Positions 6,321 through 16,571 of a DNA stretch of 44,291 nucleotides are shown piece after piece; the first letter of the stretch is position 1, and the number at the start of each line of letters is the position of its first letter. The stretch spans positions 1-44,291 of the forward strand of contig JAUUSE010000011.1 in the NCBI GenBank assembly GCA_030842085.1, written 5' to 3'. The position numbers and the translations under genes are program-made. A model generated the notes under the pieces. It searched no databases. It was given only the letters and a program-made list of their open reading frames with translations, and was not told the DNA's origin. The stretch is from Timburyella sp030842085. Its GTDB lineage: Bacteria; Bacillota; Clostridia; Oscillospirales; Acutalibacteraceae.

Positions 6321-7514
6321 CTATGCATTTTTACCATATCTTTTTTCGAGCACGGATTTCAGTACGCCGAGCCCTTTGTCTATCTCATCATACGTTATAT
6401 TCAGCGGCGGCATTATCCTTAGTAAATTTTTAGCCGTGAGTATAAGCAGCCCATCTGCTGCGCAATTCTCGGCGCATTTGCGAGCCTCGTCATCCGCCAG
6501 CTTTACACCGAGCAGCAGGCCTACTCCCCTTACAAATTCTACGCCCGGCATTGAGCTTACTTTTTCCTTTATATACTCGCCCTTCTGAGTAACATCTTTC
6601 AAAAATGCTTCATCTGATATATTTTTCAGTACATAATCAGCGCCGGCGCACACGGCAGGATTTCCGCCGAAAGTTGAGCCGTGCTGACCTTTCTGAAGTA
6701 CGTCCTTAAGCTTTTCATTGCAAAGGCATGCGCCTATCGGCAGGCCGCCGCCAATACCCTTAGCCGCCGTCATTATGTCCGGTTTTATACCAATATGCTC
6801 CCAAGAGAATAGCTTGCCGGTACGGCCGGCGCCTGTCTGCACCTCGTCAAATATAAGCAGTATGTCGCGCTCTTTGCACAGCTGTGCAACATCTGCAATA
6901 TAATCCGCCGGTACCGGGAGCACGCCGCCTTCGCCCTGCACCGTCTCCAACATTATGGCGCACACCGAGCCGTCAGCCGCTTTTTTTAGCTGTTCTATGT
7001 CGCCGCTGTCAACATACATAAATCCGTCGGTAAGGGGCTTGAAAAGCTGATGAAATACTATCTGACCCGTTGTAGACAGCGTTGTTATAGTTCGGCCGTG
7101 AAAGGAATTGTTAAGTGTTATTATATTGCTGCGCGACTCGCCGTATTTGTCTTCGCTGTATTTTCTCGCTATCTTTATGGCGCACTCGTTGGCCTCTGCG
7201 CCGGAGTTGCCCAAAAACACCCTTGCAAAGCCGGATTTCTCACAGAGATTTTTGCAAAACTCCGCCTGCGCCGGCTGGTAAAACAGATTTGACGTGTGCT
7301 GTACCTTTTTAAGCTGCTCAGTTACGGCGTTTACCCAGCCGTCGTCGCTGTAGCCCAGCGAGTTTACGCCTATGCCGGAGGTAAAATCGATATATTCCTT
7401 TCCCTCTTCATCAAAGGCGGTGGCACCCTTACCATACGCTATTGAGACGTTAAATCTGTTATATACATTCATTATATATTTTTCGCTGTTGCTTTTTGTT
7501 TCGCTAAAAGACAT
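6321..7514 (-). CDS. argD: Acetylornithine aminotransferase
   Basis: A PLP-dependent class III aminotransferase of 397 residues that converts N-acetylglutamate semialdehyde to N-acetylornithine with glutamate as amino donor. Seen: FLGNSGAEANE (substrate/PLP phosphate), IITLNNSFHGRT, ETVQGEGGV, LIFDEVQTGAGRTGK, and the PLP lysine in MTAAKGIGGGLPIGA. GGAGGTAAGGATTA before the ATG lies within the end of argB, and the argB stop and this start share a base (TAATG), so the two are translationally coupled. Confidence 0.95.
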   Translation of the reverse strand: MSFSETKSNSEKYIMNVYNRFNVSIAYGKGATAFDEEGKEYIDFTSGIGVNSLGYSDDGWVNAVTEQLKKVQHTSNLFYQPAQAEFCKNLCEKSGFARVFLGNSGAEANECAIKIARKYSEDKYGESRSNIITLNNSFHGRTITTLSTTGQIVFHQLFKPLTDGFMYVDSGDIEQLKKAADGSVCAIMLETVQGEGGVLPVPADYIADVAQLCKERDILLIFDEVQTGAGRTGKLFSWEHIGIKPDIMTAAKGIGGGLPIGACLCNEKLKDVLQKGQHGSTFGGNPAVCAGADYVLKNISDEAFLKDVTQKGEYIKEKVSSMPGVEFVRGVGLLLGVKLADDEARKCAENCAADGLLILTAKNLLRIMPPLNITYDEIDKGLGVLKSVLEKRYGKNA

Positions 7515-8380
7515 TAATCCTTACCTCCAACAAGCATTGTGCCGACGCCCTCGCGCGACAGCATCTCTATTATTATCGAATGCTTTACCCTGCCGTCAAT
7601 TATCGTGGTGGCTTTTACCCCGCGCCGCACCGCTTCAACGCAGCAGTCTATCTTCGGTATCATGCCGCCGGAGATTATACCCTTGCGTTTAAGCATCACT
7701 ACTTCGTTTATGTCAACCTCTTCTATAAGAGTTGACTCATCGTTTTTATCTCTGAGCAACCCCTTTATATCCGTCATAAGTATCAGCTTTTCTGCTGATA
7801 ATTCCGCCGCTATTCTGGCAGCAGCCGTATCAGCGTTAATGTTGTAAACCTCGCCGTTTTCTCCCGCTGCGATGGGAGAAACAACCGGTATATATCCGTT
7901 TGCCAGAGCATCTGTTATTGGTCTTATGTCAACCTTATCCAATTCACCGACAAGGCCGTAATCTCCGCCGGAGAGTTTCTTTGCCTTAAGCATTCCGCCG
8001 TCAATTCCGCACAGTCCAATAGCGCGTCCGCCCTGGCTTTCTATAAGCTGAGTCAGCGACTTGTTCACCTTGCCGGCCAGCACCATTTGGACAATATCCA
8101 TTGTTTCTTCATCTGTGTATCGCAGGCCGTTGACGAATTTTGGCTCTTTGCCTATCTTTTTAAGCATGTCGTTTATTTCCGGACCACCGCCGTGTATCAG
8201 CACAACGTGTATGCCCACCAGCGACAGCAAAATTATATCCGTCATGACGGCGTTTTTTAACTCTTCGTCTATCATAGAGCTGCCGCCGTATTTAACCACT
8301 ACCGTCTTTCCGCTGAAATGCTTTATATACGGCAGCGCCTGCACAAGTATATCCGCTCTCTGTTTCTCCGATATATTCAA
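7514..8380 (-). CDS. argB: Acetylglutamate kinase
   Basis: An amino acid kinase that phosphorylates N-acetylglutamate with ATP; in most bacteria with the cyclic pathway it is the arginine feedback target. VVVKYGGSSM and IHGGGPEINDMLKKIG form the glycine-rich loops, and FVNGLRYTDEETM and NADTAAARIAAEL are typical. I prefer the TTG at 8380 (protein begins NISEKQRADIL after the start) because GAGG lies eight bases upstream and argJ ends 16 bases earlier; a longer ATG frame to 8413 would overlap argJ. With this start the protein has about 288 residues, usual for the family. Confidence 0.93.
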   Translation of the reverse strand: MNISEKQRADILVQALPYIKHFSGKTVVVKYGGSSMIDEELKNAVMTDIILLSLVGIHVVLIHGGGPEINDMLKKIGKEPKFVNGLRYTDEETMDIVQMVLAGKVNKSLTQLIESQGGRAIGLCGIDGGMLKAKKLSGGDYGLVGELDKVDIRPITDALANGYIPVVSPIAAGENGEVYNINADTAAARIAAELSAEKLILMTDIKGLLRDKNDESTLIEEVDINEVVMLKRKGIISGGMIPKIDCCVEAVRRGVKATTIIDGRVKHSIIIEMLSREGVGTMLVGGKD

Positions 8381-8396
8381 TTTCTCCACCTCAAGC

Positions 8397-9611
8397 TTAC
8401 GAACGGTAGTCACCGTTTATTTTTACGTAATCATAGGTAAGGTCACAGCCGTAAGCGACAGCACTCGCCTTACCTTGATATAGTTTTATGTCAATTACAA
8501 TCTCATCGCGCAGAAGTATTTGCTTTGCAATATCCTCGTCAAAATCAACGCCTGCGCCATTTTTGCACACATTAATGCTGCCAGCATCTGATATAAAATT
8601 AATTTTTACTTTATTTATGTCAACCTTTGCCCCGCAGTAGCCGAGTGCGCACATTACTCTGCCCCAGTTGGCGTCAGCGCCGAACATTGCAGTTTTTACC
8701 AATGAAGACGACACCACGCTTCGGCTTATTTTTCGTGCGCTCTCTTCGTCCGGTGCGCCGGACACCCTGCACTCAATAAGCTTTGTGGCACCCTCGCCAT
8801 CCTTCGCCATCATTTTTGCAAGCTCTAAAAGAACCGCTTTAAGCGCCGACAAAAATTCGTCGTAGCCTGCGCTTTTGGCCGTTATTCTATCGTTTCCGGC
8901 AAGACCGCTCGCCATTATCTCCGCCATGTCGTTAGTCGACGTATCGCCGTCGATATACACCATATTGAAAGTGTCCTTTACGGCTTCGCGGAGCGCCGCG
9001 TCAAGTGATGAGGCATCTATATTTACATCGGTACTCAAAAAGCAGAGCATGGTCGCCATGTTTGGATTAATCATGCCGGAGCCCTTGCACATACCGCCGA
9101 CGGTGCATACGTTTTCGCCTATGTTAAACCTGATAGCGCACTGCTTTGATATTGTATCGGTTGTCATTATCGCCTCAGCGGCAGATGTTCCGCCGTCATA
9201 TGAAAGGCCCGATTTAAGCGCGTCCATAGCCTTTTCTATAGGCTCAAGCGGCACCGGCACTCCTATTACGCCGGTGGAGGCTACTATTACATCCTCCGCA
9301 TTGCAGCCGGCAGCTTTTGCCGCAAGCGCACACATGGCTTCCGCCTTTTCTATGCCGTCAGCGCTGCATGTGTTGGCTATGCCGGAATTGCATATTACCG
9401 CGCGTGCAACACTATTAGCAAGGTGCTTTTTTGTGACGGTTATAGGCGCGCCGCAGACTAAATTCTGCGTATAAACGGCAGCGCTTACACAGTCGTTGTC
9501 AGCCACTATCATCATAAGGTCTTTTTTATTCAGATTTTTTCTTATGCCGCAGTGCAGGCCGCTCGCCCTAAAGCCTTTAGCCGCACAAACACCACCATTT
9601 ACAAACTCCAA
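8397..9611 (-). CDS. argJ: Bifunctional glutamate N-acetyltransferase/ornithine acetyltransferase
   Basis: ArgJ transfers the acetyl group from N-acetylornithine to glutamate, recycling acetyl groups; many versions can also use acetyl-CoA. The self-cleavage site is in KGSGMINPNMATMLCF, where the Thr of ATM becomes the nucleophile of the beta chain. FVNGGVCAAKGFRASG near the start and VYIDGDTSTND are family landmarks. The TTG at 9611 is my preferred start because AAGGGG lies seven bases upstream and the family normally begins close to NGGV; an ATG at 9629 is also in frame. Its presence implies the economical acetyl cycle, so no argE or argA is needed. Confidence 0.93.
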   Translation of the reverse strand: MEFVNGGVCAAKGFRASGLHCGIRKNLNKKDLMMIVADNDCVSAAVYTQNLVCGAPITVTKKHLANSVARAVICNSGIANTCSADGIEKAEAMCALAAKAAGCNAEDVIVASTGVIGVPVPLEPIEKAMDALKSGLSYDGGTSAAEAIMTTDTISKQCAIRFNIGENVCTVGGMCKGSGMINPNMATMLCFLSTDVNIDASSLDAALREAVKDTFNMVYIDGDTSTNDMAEIMASGLAGNDRITAKSAGYDEFLSALKAVLLELAKMMAKDGEGATKLIECRVSGAPDEESARKISRSVVSSSLVKTAMFGADANWGRVMCALGYCGAKVDINKVKINFISDAGSINVCKNGAGVDFDEDIAKQILLRDEIVIDIKLYQGKASAVAYGCDLTYDYVKINGDYRS

Positions 9612-9668
9612 AACAATTCCCCTTTTCATATATTTCCGATATTGACGGGCAAATCGCCAATTTTACAT

Positions 9669-9698
9669 ATTATATAACTCTAAACTCTGCAAAATCAA
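9669..9698 (-). promoter_or_regulatory. Promoter upstream of argJ
   Basis: On the minus strand TTGATT (9693-9698), 18 bases, then TATAAT (9669-9674). It suggests that argJ-argB-argD(-argF) can be transcribed independently of argC. The rest of the gap 9612-9859 shows no gene. Confidence 0.6.
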
Positions 9699-9859
9699 CT
9701 ATATACATCTATCCGAATATTACGATAAATCTATAACCGCTCAGCCTTTATATGCCGACATTTTGACATATCAAATTATATAGCGATTATGCAATTAACC
9801 GTTCTTTAGCCAATTAAAGCTTTAATAGAAGATAAAGTAAAACATCTCAGTCGGCAAAA

Positions 9860-10888
9860 TCAAAATGCCGGCGGAATATAGTCAAGCCCCGTCTTTTCAT
9901 CAAGGCCCATAACGATATTCATGTTCTGCACCGCTTGGCCCACTGAGCCCTTTATCATATTGTCAATCGCCGACGTCGCTATAAACATTCCTGTGCGCCT
10001 GTCAATGTGCAGCGAGATTTCGCACATATTAGACATACGCACGTTTTTTACATTGGCCGTCTCGCCGCTTACAAGCAGACGTATAAAATATTCATCCTTA
10101 TAAAAATCTTCATACGCTTCTCTTATCCGCTCCTCCGTCACACCGAGCTTCAGCCGGGCATAACAGGTGCAGCTTACACCGCGGTTTATCGGCAGAAGAT
10201 GCGGGACAAAAGTAAGCCTTATACGTTTGTTGGCTGCTTTCATGAGCGTCTGCTCAATTTCAGGAGTATGACGGTGCTGAGCCACTTTATATGCCGACAT
10301 ACCCTCATTGCACTCGGCAAACGGCTTGTGGTCGCGGCCGGCGCCCGTTACGCCGGATTTTGCATCTATGACTATGGCGTCGGTTTCTACAAGCCCCCGC
10401 TTTATCGCCGGAAACAGCGCCAGCTCGGAAGCCGTCGGGTAACAACCTGGGCATGATATCAGCTTTTTGCCGGCTATCTGCTCTCTGAACAGCTCCGGCA
10501 ATGCATAAACCGCTTCACTGTGGAGTACATGGTCGTCAAAATTGCCGCCGTACCACTCATTGTACTGTGCTTCGTCCTCCAGCCTGAAATCCGCGCCAAG
10601 GTCAATAAATGCCTTGCCGGCGGCAATGCATTTCGACGCCGCCTCCTGCGACAATCCATGCGGCAGACAGGCAAATATTACGTCGCTGCAGTCTATCACC
10701 GCATCCTGCGATACACACTCCATATCAAATATGCCTTTAAGATTAGGATATATCTCTGAAAGCCTGCGTCCGACAAAATTGTTGGAGCCAACCGCTGCAA
10801 TCTCTGCCTCACCGTGACGCAGCAGCAAGCGCACAAGCTCTGCTCCCGTATATCCCGTCGCGCCTAAAATTCCAACTTTTATAGTCAT
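9860..10888 (-). CDS. argC: N-acetyl-gamma-glutamyl-phosphate reductase
   Basis: It reduces N-acetylglutamyl phosphate with NADPH to the semialdehyde, the third arginine step. A Rossmann nucleotide loop GILGATGYTGAELVRLL opens the 342-residue protein, and the catalytic cysteine is in ISCPGCYPTASEL. RHTPEIEQ with its conserved histidine, and FVPHLLPINRG, are typical of the short bacterial type. AGGGA precedes the ATG. It lies between argH and argJ in the same orientation with 175- and 248-base gaps, so it may have its own promoter. Confidence 0.95.
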   Translation of the reverse strand: MTIKVGILGATGYTGAELVRLLLRHGEAEIAAVGSNNFVGRRLSEIYPNLKGIFDMECVSQDAVIDCSDVIFACLPHGLSQEAASKCIAAGKAFIDLGADFRLEDEAQYNEWYGGNFDDHVLHSEAVYALPELFREQIAGKKLISCPGCYPTASELALFPAIKRGLVETDAIVIDAKSGVTGAGRDHKPFAECNEGMSAYKVAQHRHTPEIEQTLMKAANKRIRLTFVPHLLPINRGVSCTCYARLKLGVTEERIREAYEDFYKDEYFIRLLVSGETANVKNVRMSNMCEISLHIDRRTGMFIATSAIDNMIKGSVGQAVQNMNIVMGLDEKTGLDYIPPAF

Positions 10889-11063
10889 AAATATCCCTGC
10901 TTTTATTTTAATTTAACTGTATTTACTTATCTAAACTGCGTCTGATGCTGAAAGCATCTCAGATGGACTGCTTTTCATCTTCCAAAATCCAACTGTTTAA
11001 TAGTTTTCAGACCGCCGCAATATCAAAAAGCTTATCAATACGCCGCAAGCACAGGCTTATATA

Positions 11064-12443
<1,380 letters not shown>

Positions 12444-12607
12444 ATTTTATCTCTCCTGTAAATCTGTAAGTTGCGCCGGCAAGAAAGCGTTTATGCTATT
12501 ATATCCGGCATAAATACGCCGTCGCGGCGCTGTATTTAAAGTTTTATTTGATGTGTATGCAGCCGAATATCGGCCTTAGCCCAAGCATTTTACCATTCAA
12601 TCGCTAT

Positions 12608-12635
12608 GCCCGCACCGCTGCTAAGCGGCGCGGGC
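12608..12635. repeat. GC-rich inverted repeat between argG and argH
   Basis: GCCCGC-A-CCGCT-GCTA-AGCGG-C-GCGGGC forms a strong symmetrical hairpin with one internal mismatch. There is no T-run on the minus strand, so it is not a classical terminator for argG. It may attenuate or protect the transcript between the two genes. No gene is seen elsewhere in 12444-12727. Confidence 0.5.
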
Positions 12636-12727
12636 CTTTCATGCGCTAAAAATCGATATTTCATATACCTCCGTCATGCTTTGCTGTTTTAGCAATCCGG
12701 AGACATGGCTATATTACATCGGTATAA

Positions 12728-13954
12728 TTATTTGCCGCCTTCAGCACGCTTTTTGTCGAGCATCGCCTTTACCTTTATTGGCAGGCCGAAGAGATTTATA
12801 AATCCGGCAGCGTCGGCCTGATTATAGACCTCGTCCTCACCGAAAGTCGCTATTTCCTCATCGTAAAGTGAATACGGCGATGTTACTCCCGCGCATATAA
12901 TGTTGCCCTTGTAAAGCTTCAGCTTTACATCGCCCGTCACCGTCTGCTGTGTGCTGTCGGCAAAGGCCGAAAGCGCCTCTCTTAACGGAGTATACCATTT
13001 GCCGTCATATACCAAATCTGCAAAGGTTATGGCGAGCTTATCTTTTTCGTGCATAGTGTCCTTGTCAAGGCACAGAGTTTCAAGTATCCTGTGCGCCTCA
13101 TAAAGTATCGTGCCGCCCGGAGTCTCATAAACGCCGCGTGACTTCATACCGACAAGCCTATTTTCTACTATATCCGCAAGGCCTATGCCGTTTTCGCCGC
13201 CGAGCTTGTTAAGCTTCTCTATTATTTCAACCGAGCCGGTCTTAACGCCGTCCAGCGCTACTGGTATGCCCTTCTCAAATGAAATTGTAACATATGTCGC
13301 CTTGTCCGGCGCTTTCTCCGGCGATACTCCCATTTCAAGTATCTTGTCATACATCGGCTCATTCGCCGGGTCCTCAAGGTCAAGGCCCTCATGCGAAAGA
13401 TGCCACAAATTTTTGTCCTTTGAATAATTCGTCTCACGGGTTATCGAGAGCGGTATGTTTCTTGCCTCTGCGTAATCTATTTCTTCATCTCTTGATTTTA
13501 TGTCCCAAATTCTCCACGGAGCAATTATCTCCATCTCCGGTGCAAAGGCCTTTATTGTAAGCTCAAACCTGACCTGGTCGTTGCCCTTGCCGGTGCAGCC
13601 GTGGACTATTGCGTCGGCACCCTCCGCCTTTGCTATCTCTACTATTCTCTTAGCTATTACCGGGCGCGCGAAAGATGTGCCCAAAAGATATTTGCCCTCA
13701 TACACCGCGTCAAATTTAAGCGTCGGCCATATGCATTCTTCAACAAATTCCTTTTTCAAATCTTCAATATACAGCTTGGAAGCACCCGTCTTAAGCGCTT
13801 TCTCCTCAAGGCCGCTCAGCTCTGCGCCCTGACCTACGTCCGCTGCGACGGCTATTACCTCGCAGTTGTCGTAATTCTCCTTAAGCCATGGAATTATTAT
13901 CGATGTGTCCAGCCCGCCGGAATATGCAAGCACTGCCTTCTTTATCTTTTTCAT
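12728..13954 (-). CDS. argG: Argininosuccinate synthase
   Basis: It condenses citrulline and aspartate using ATP to argininosuccinate, the seventh step. The PP-loop AYSGGLDTSIIIPWLKE opens the 408-residue protein. IVHGCTGKGNDQVRFE, SITRETNYSKDKNLWHLSHEG and YETPGGTILYEAHR are family signatures. It is the first gene of the minus-strand arginine cluster and has a recognisable promoter overlapped by ARG-box-like sites, so it is probably the main point of ArgR repression. The ribosome binding site AAAGGT is acceptable. Confidence 0.96.
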   Translation of the reverse strand: MKKIKKAVLAYSGGLDTSIIIPWLKENYDNCEVIAVAADVGQGAELSGLEEKALKTGASKLYIEDLKKEFVEECIWPTLKFDAVYEGKYLLGTSFARPVIAKRIVEIAKAEGADAIVHGCTGKGNDQVRFELTIKAFAPEMEIIAPWRIWDIKSRDEEIDYAEARNIPLSITRETNYSKDKNLWHLSHEGLDLEDPANEPMYDKILEMGVSPEKAPDKATYVTISFEKGIPVALDGVKTGSVEIIEKLNKLGGENGIGLADIVENRLVGMKSRGVYETPGGTILYEAHRILETLCLDKDTMHEKDKLAITFADLVYDGKWYTPLREALSAFADSTQQTVTGDVKLKLYKGNIICAGVTSPYSLYDEEIATFGEDEVYNQADAAGFINLFGLPIKVKAMLDKKRAEGGK

Positions 13955-13997
13955 TTATCATCATACCTTTCTGTATTATTTTCTCTCAACATCACTT

Positions 13998-14025
13998 AGT
14001 ATACACCTAAAATGCATAAAGTCAA
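13998..14025 (-). promoter_or_regulatory. argG promoter
   Basis: On the minus strand TTGACT (14020-14025), 16 bases, then TATACT (13998-14003), about 44 bases before the argG start. An ATGCAT-centred ARG-like site lies inside the spacer, ideal for repression by blocking RNA polymerase. Confidence 0.75.
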
Positions 14026-14073
14026 GCAGAGAATGAATATTTATGCATATATTTTTAATTTTTATGCATTTTG
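14008..14073. promoter_or_regulatory. Cluster of three ARG-box-like ArgR operators
   Basis: Three sites share an ATGCAT core flanked by A/T runs: at 14012-14017 in the promoter spacer, 14043-14048 within AATGAATATTTATGCATA (the best match to the TGAATAWWWATNCA-type ARG box), and 14064-14069. Core spacings are 31 and 21 bp, close to three and two helical turns. Paired ARG boxes 21 bp apart are the classic target of hexameric ArgR. The sites are seen directly; binding by ArgR is inferred, and argR itself is not in the window. Confidence 0.75.
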
Positions 14074-14265
14074 ACAAACTGTAGAAGATTTATCTGCACT
14101 TTTTGTTAAAATGTTAATATAGCCTTTGCCTGCGCGATTTACATTATATGCTACGCGCAGCGCCGTACTACCGGAATTTGCAGATGTATCGCCGCCCATG
14201 AAGAAAGCTGGTACGAATTTTCCATTCCGGCTTACATAACAAATGCAGCGCGTGTGCGATATCAT
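14062..14265 (-). CDS. Doubtful small ORF upstream of argG
   Basis: A 67-codon frame (MISHTRCICYVSRNGKF...) with a plausible inner segment (MGGDTSANSGSTALRVAYNV) but no ribosome binding site at either methionine. Its end overlaps the distal ARG-like site. It may be chance, a decayed gene or a leader; no family is recognised. Confidence 0.15.
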   Translation of the reverse strand: MISHTRCICYVSRNGKFVPAFFMGGDTSANSGSTALRVAYNVNRAGKGYINILTKSADKSSTVCQNA

Positions 14266-14290
14266 TTGGTATACGAATAAAACGCAAATA

Positions 14291-14309
14291 ATTCGAATAT
14301 TTATGCAAA
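14291..14309. promoter_or_regulatory. Distal ARG-box-like site
   Basis: ATTCGAATATTTATGCAAA shares 13 consecutive bases (GAATATTTATGCA) with the main ARG box 260 bp away. It lies between the alpha/beta-barrel gene and argG and might bind ArgR cooperatively at a distance. Confidence 0.4.
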
Positions 14310-14404
14310 GCGCATATGCTCAAAGTCAGTAATCAATGATAGTTTGTCCATGCATTAAACTCTGCATTGATTTTGATGTGCTCTAAATTCCCGCACAGCC
14401 TAAA

Positions 14405-15082
14405 TCATGGGTGCGGCAGACCCTTGCGGTAAGCGTCCATTATATCTTTAAACACCTCTCCGTTTGACGGCGGCGTCCATGTTATAGCGTTGGCACCGGC
14501 TTCTATTGTCTTCTTTATAGATTCCTCCGTCGGGCCGCCGGTAGCCATAATTGCCGCGTCCGGGTGCTTTTCTCTCAGCTTCCGCACAATATCCGCTGTT
14601 TTAGATGCGCCTGACACATTGAATATCGCCGCACCGGCTTTAAGACGCGACGATATATCCTCATCTTCCGACACTACCGTAATGACTATTGGAATATCTA
14701 TCTGCTCTGCCACCTTGCGCAGCGTAATATTGGAAGTCGGCGCATTAAGCACAACGCCTATGGCGCCCTGATGCTCAGCGTGCATAGCTAAATTAAGTAC
14801 TCTCTTTCCCTGCGTAAGTCCGCCGCCGACGCCGGCAAAAACTGGTATGTCCGACGCCGTCATCACCGCTTGCGTAATTATCGGCTGAGGGGTAAATGGG
14901 TAAACCGCTATTACGGCATCTGCGTTCGTATTCCTTATAATGCTTACATCGGTGGAAAACAGCACCGACCTTATCTTTTTTCCAAATATCTTAATGCCGG
15001 TACACTCGCGTATAACCTCCGGCACCCTTAACATAAAGCTGCGCAGATTACCTTGAAATTCAGGTATTTTCATGTTATCCAC
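14405..15082 (-). CDS. Alpha/beta-barrel protein of unknown function
   Basis: About 225 residues, starting at a GTG (15082) six bases after AGGAGG; an ATG three codons on (15073) is too far from that site, and an ATG at 15118 lacks one. The sequence alternates strands and helices: FGKKIRSVLFSTDVSI, NADAVIAVYPFTPQP, IPVFAGVGGGLTQGKR, GAIGVVLNAPTSN, IPIVITVV, AAIFNVSGASKT, AAIMATGGPTEES, GANAITWTPPSNGE. This repeating pattern is that of a TIM barrel with phosphate-binding-like glycine loops. Related proteins are often labelled hydrolase or barrel-domain protein with no proven reaction. It is transcribed towards argG but with 450 bases between, so a role in arginine synthesis is not shown. Confidence 0.75.
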   Translation of the reverse strand: MDNMKIPEFQGNLRSFMLRVPEVIRECTGIKIFGKKIRSVLFSTDVSIIRNTNADAVIAVYPFTPQPIITQAVMTASDIPVFAGVGGGLTQGKRVLNLAMHAEHQGAIGVVLNAPTSNITLRKVAEQIDIPIVITVVSEDEDISSRLKAGAAIFNVSGASKTADIVRKLREKHPDAAIMATGGPTEESIKKTIEAGANAITWTPPSNGEVFKDIMDAYRKGLPHP

Positions 15083-15467
15083 ACTATCCCTCCTCAGTCT
15101 TCTTGAATTTTTTTCCATTTTATATTATTATAAATGTAATCCACATATAATACAATAAAAATTAGATGACATAAAAGTTAAAAAATTTTAACTTTTTATA
15201 TTTTTCATCCGCTTATATATGCATATAATCGTTATATTTAATCAGCCAGTTTATTGATTTATTGCCGCGCGGCAGCTTGTTTAGTTATTTTAATAAAAAT
15301 TTTGAATAATAATAGATTATAAAAATTTTTTAAGTGCATGATAAAGGCTAAATATAATGCCTAAGCACTTGCATCAATTAGATTAATGCAGTGCATTCAA
15401 GATTTGCCAGGTCGGCATATCTTGGCAATTAACTTTATTTATTAATTTATTTTTGGAGGCGGTCATA
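15083..15467. promoter_or_regulatory. Divergent AT-rich control region
   Basis: This 385-base gap between two divergent genes has no ORF of note. It contains the perfect palindrome AAAAGTTAAAA/TTTTAACTTTT (about 15173-15196), an imperfect dyad AGTGC..AGGC/GCCT..GCACT (about 15332-15370), and TTGCCA...TGGCAA at about 15407-15432 just before the flavin reductase gene. These could be operators or the ends of UTR structures; no known riboswitch is recognised. Confidence 0.4.
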
Positions 15468-15968
15468 ATGTCTTTTAAAGAGGTAAGTATAAAGGATTTA
15501 AACGAAAATTTTGTAAAGGATATAGCCGACGAATGGATGCTGGTTACAGCTGGAGATGAAAAGAAGCACAACATGATGACGGCAAGTTGGGGCTTTGTCG
15601 GTGAAATGTGGGGTAAGGACGCCGCCGTCACCGTCATACGTCCGCAGCGGTATACTAAAGAATTTATTGACAGCCATGACATGTTTTCGCTAAGTTTTTA
15701 CGGAAATGATAAAAAGCTGCACGGTATTACCGGCAGCAAGTCGGGCAGAGAAATTGACAAAACTGAGGCAACGGGGCTTACGCCGGTATATAATTACGGT
15801 ACTGTATATTTTGAGCAGGCGCGGCTTGTTCTCATCTGCCGCAAGCTCTATGTTTCGCGCCTTGACCCTGATAAGTTTATTGACAAGGAAAGTCTTAAAT
15901 GGTACGAAAGCAAGGATTATCATTATGCTTATGTCGGCGAAATAACTCACACGCTGGTTAAGGAGTAA
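15468..15968 (+). CDS. Flavin reductase family protein
   Basis: A 166-residue split-barrel FMN-binding protein of the flavin reductase-like family. Typical are the N-terminal MMTASWGFVGEMWGKDAAVTV stretch, where NxMTxSWG contacts flavin, then VIRPQRYTKEFID and the middle FSLSFYGNDKKLHGITGSKSGRE. Such proteins reduce free flavin with NAD(P)H or act as flavin-binding electron carriers in anaerobes. The ATG at 15468 has GGAGG at ideal distance; an upstream in-frame TTG overlaps that site and is rejected. It stands alone, followed by a terminator at 16096. Confidence 0.88.
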   Translation: MSFKEVSIKDLNENFVKDIADEWMLVTAGDEKKHNMMTASWGFVGEMWGKDAAVTVIRPQRYTKEFIDSHDMFSLSFYGNDKKLHGITGSKSGREIDKTEATGLTPVYNYGTVYFEQARLVLICRKLYVSRLDPDKFIDKESLKWYESKDYHYAYVGEITHTLVKE

Positions 15969-16095
15969 ACAAAGCCTGAATAGCCGCTCTACGCAGAATT
16001 TGTGAGGCATAATCAAGCAGCAGATATAGTAAATCACGGCGCATCTCTCATAGCATGTTTACTTAAAATTTCTGCTAACTGAATATCTGAATTTT

Positions 16096-16138
16096 ATAAG
16101 GCAAGGTACATACTCGCACTTTGCCTTATTTCTTCTTT
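16096..16138 (+). terminator. Terminator of the flavin reductase gene
   Basis: ATAAGGCAA and TTGCCTTAT enclose a 16-base loop and are followed by TTCTTCTTT. Confidence 0.75.
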
Positions 16139-16571
16139 GTGGTTTTTATTTTAATCGGGTTATATTATAAATGTGATGTTTATTTTGTCGGTTTATAAAT
16201 TAATAAAAATGATAAATGCCGCAATACTTTCTAAACAACCTTATGTTTTCATTTTCGACGATATAAATCATCTGTAAGACAATTGCTTAGAATTATACCG
16301 GCATAAAAATGCAATATTACCGTCTCTTAATCGATATGAAAAGTCTATGCAATAAATTTTTCGGCTTTTGTCGCCGATGCTATCTTTACCGCGTGCAGTA
16401 TAAGATTGCAAGGCTTTAATTGCCGTAAGTCCTGCGCAGCAAAGCTTTTACGATTATATAAATAAATTAAATAAAAAAAGAGCGGTAATCATATTAATTC
16501 TTATGAAAAATTAGTCTAAGGTTTTGGACGGAAATATGATAAAATTATGTAAAAAGAAATTGGGGTTTTTT
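16139..16571. other. AT-rich gap upstream of nadA
   Basis: About 430 bases with no credible gene. Near the end, TTTGGAC and TATGATAAAATT (about 16519-16548) could form the nadA promoter. I see no clear NiaR or other nicotinate-regulator palindrome and no recognisable riboswitch. Confidence 0.4.

Noticed and set aside
8875..9474. 199-codon plus-strand frame
   Set aside because: A shadow of argJ; the Ala/Ser/Ile-rich composition reflects codon bias of the opposite strand.
13955..14404. T-box or other amino acid riboswitch ahead of argG
   Set aside because: No AGGGTGGNACCGCG-type T-box sequence or antiterminator pair is present; ARG-box operators explain the region better.
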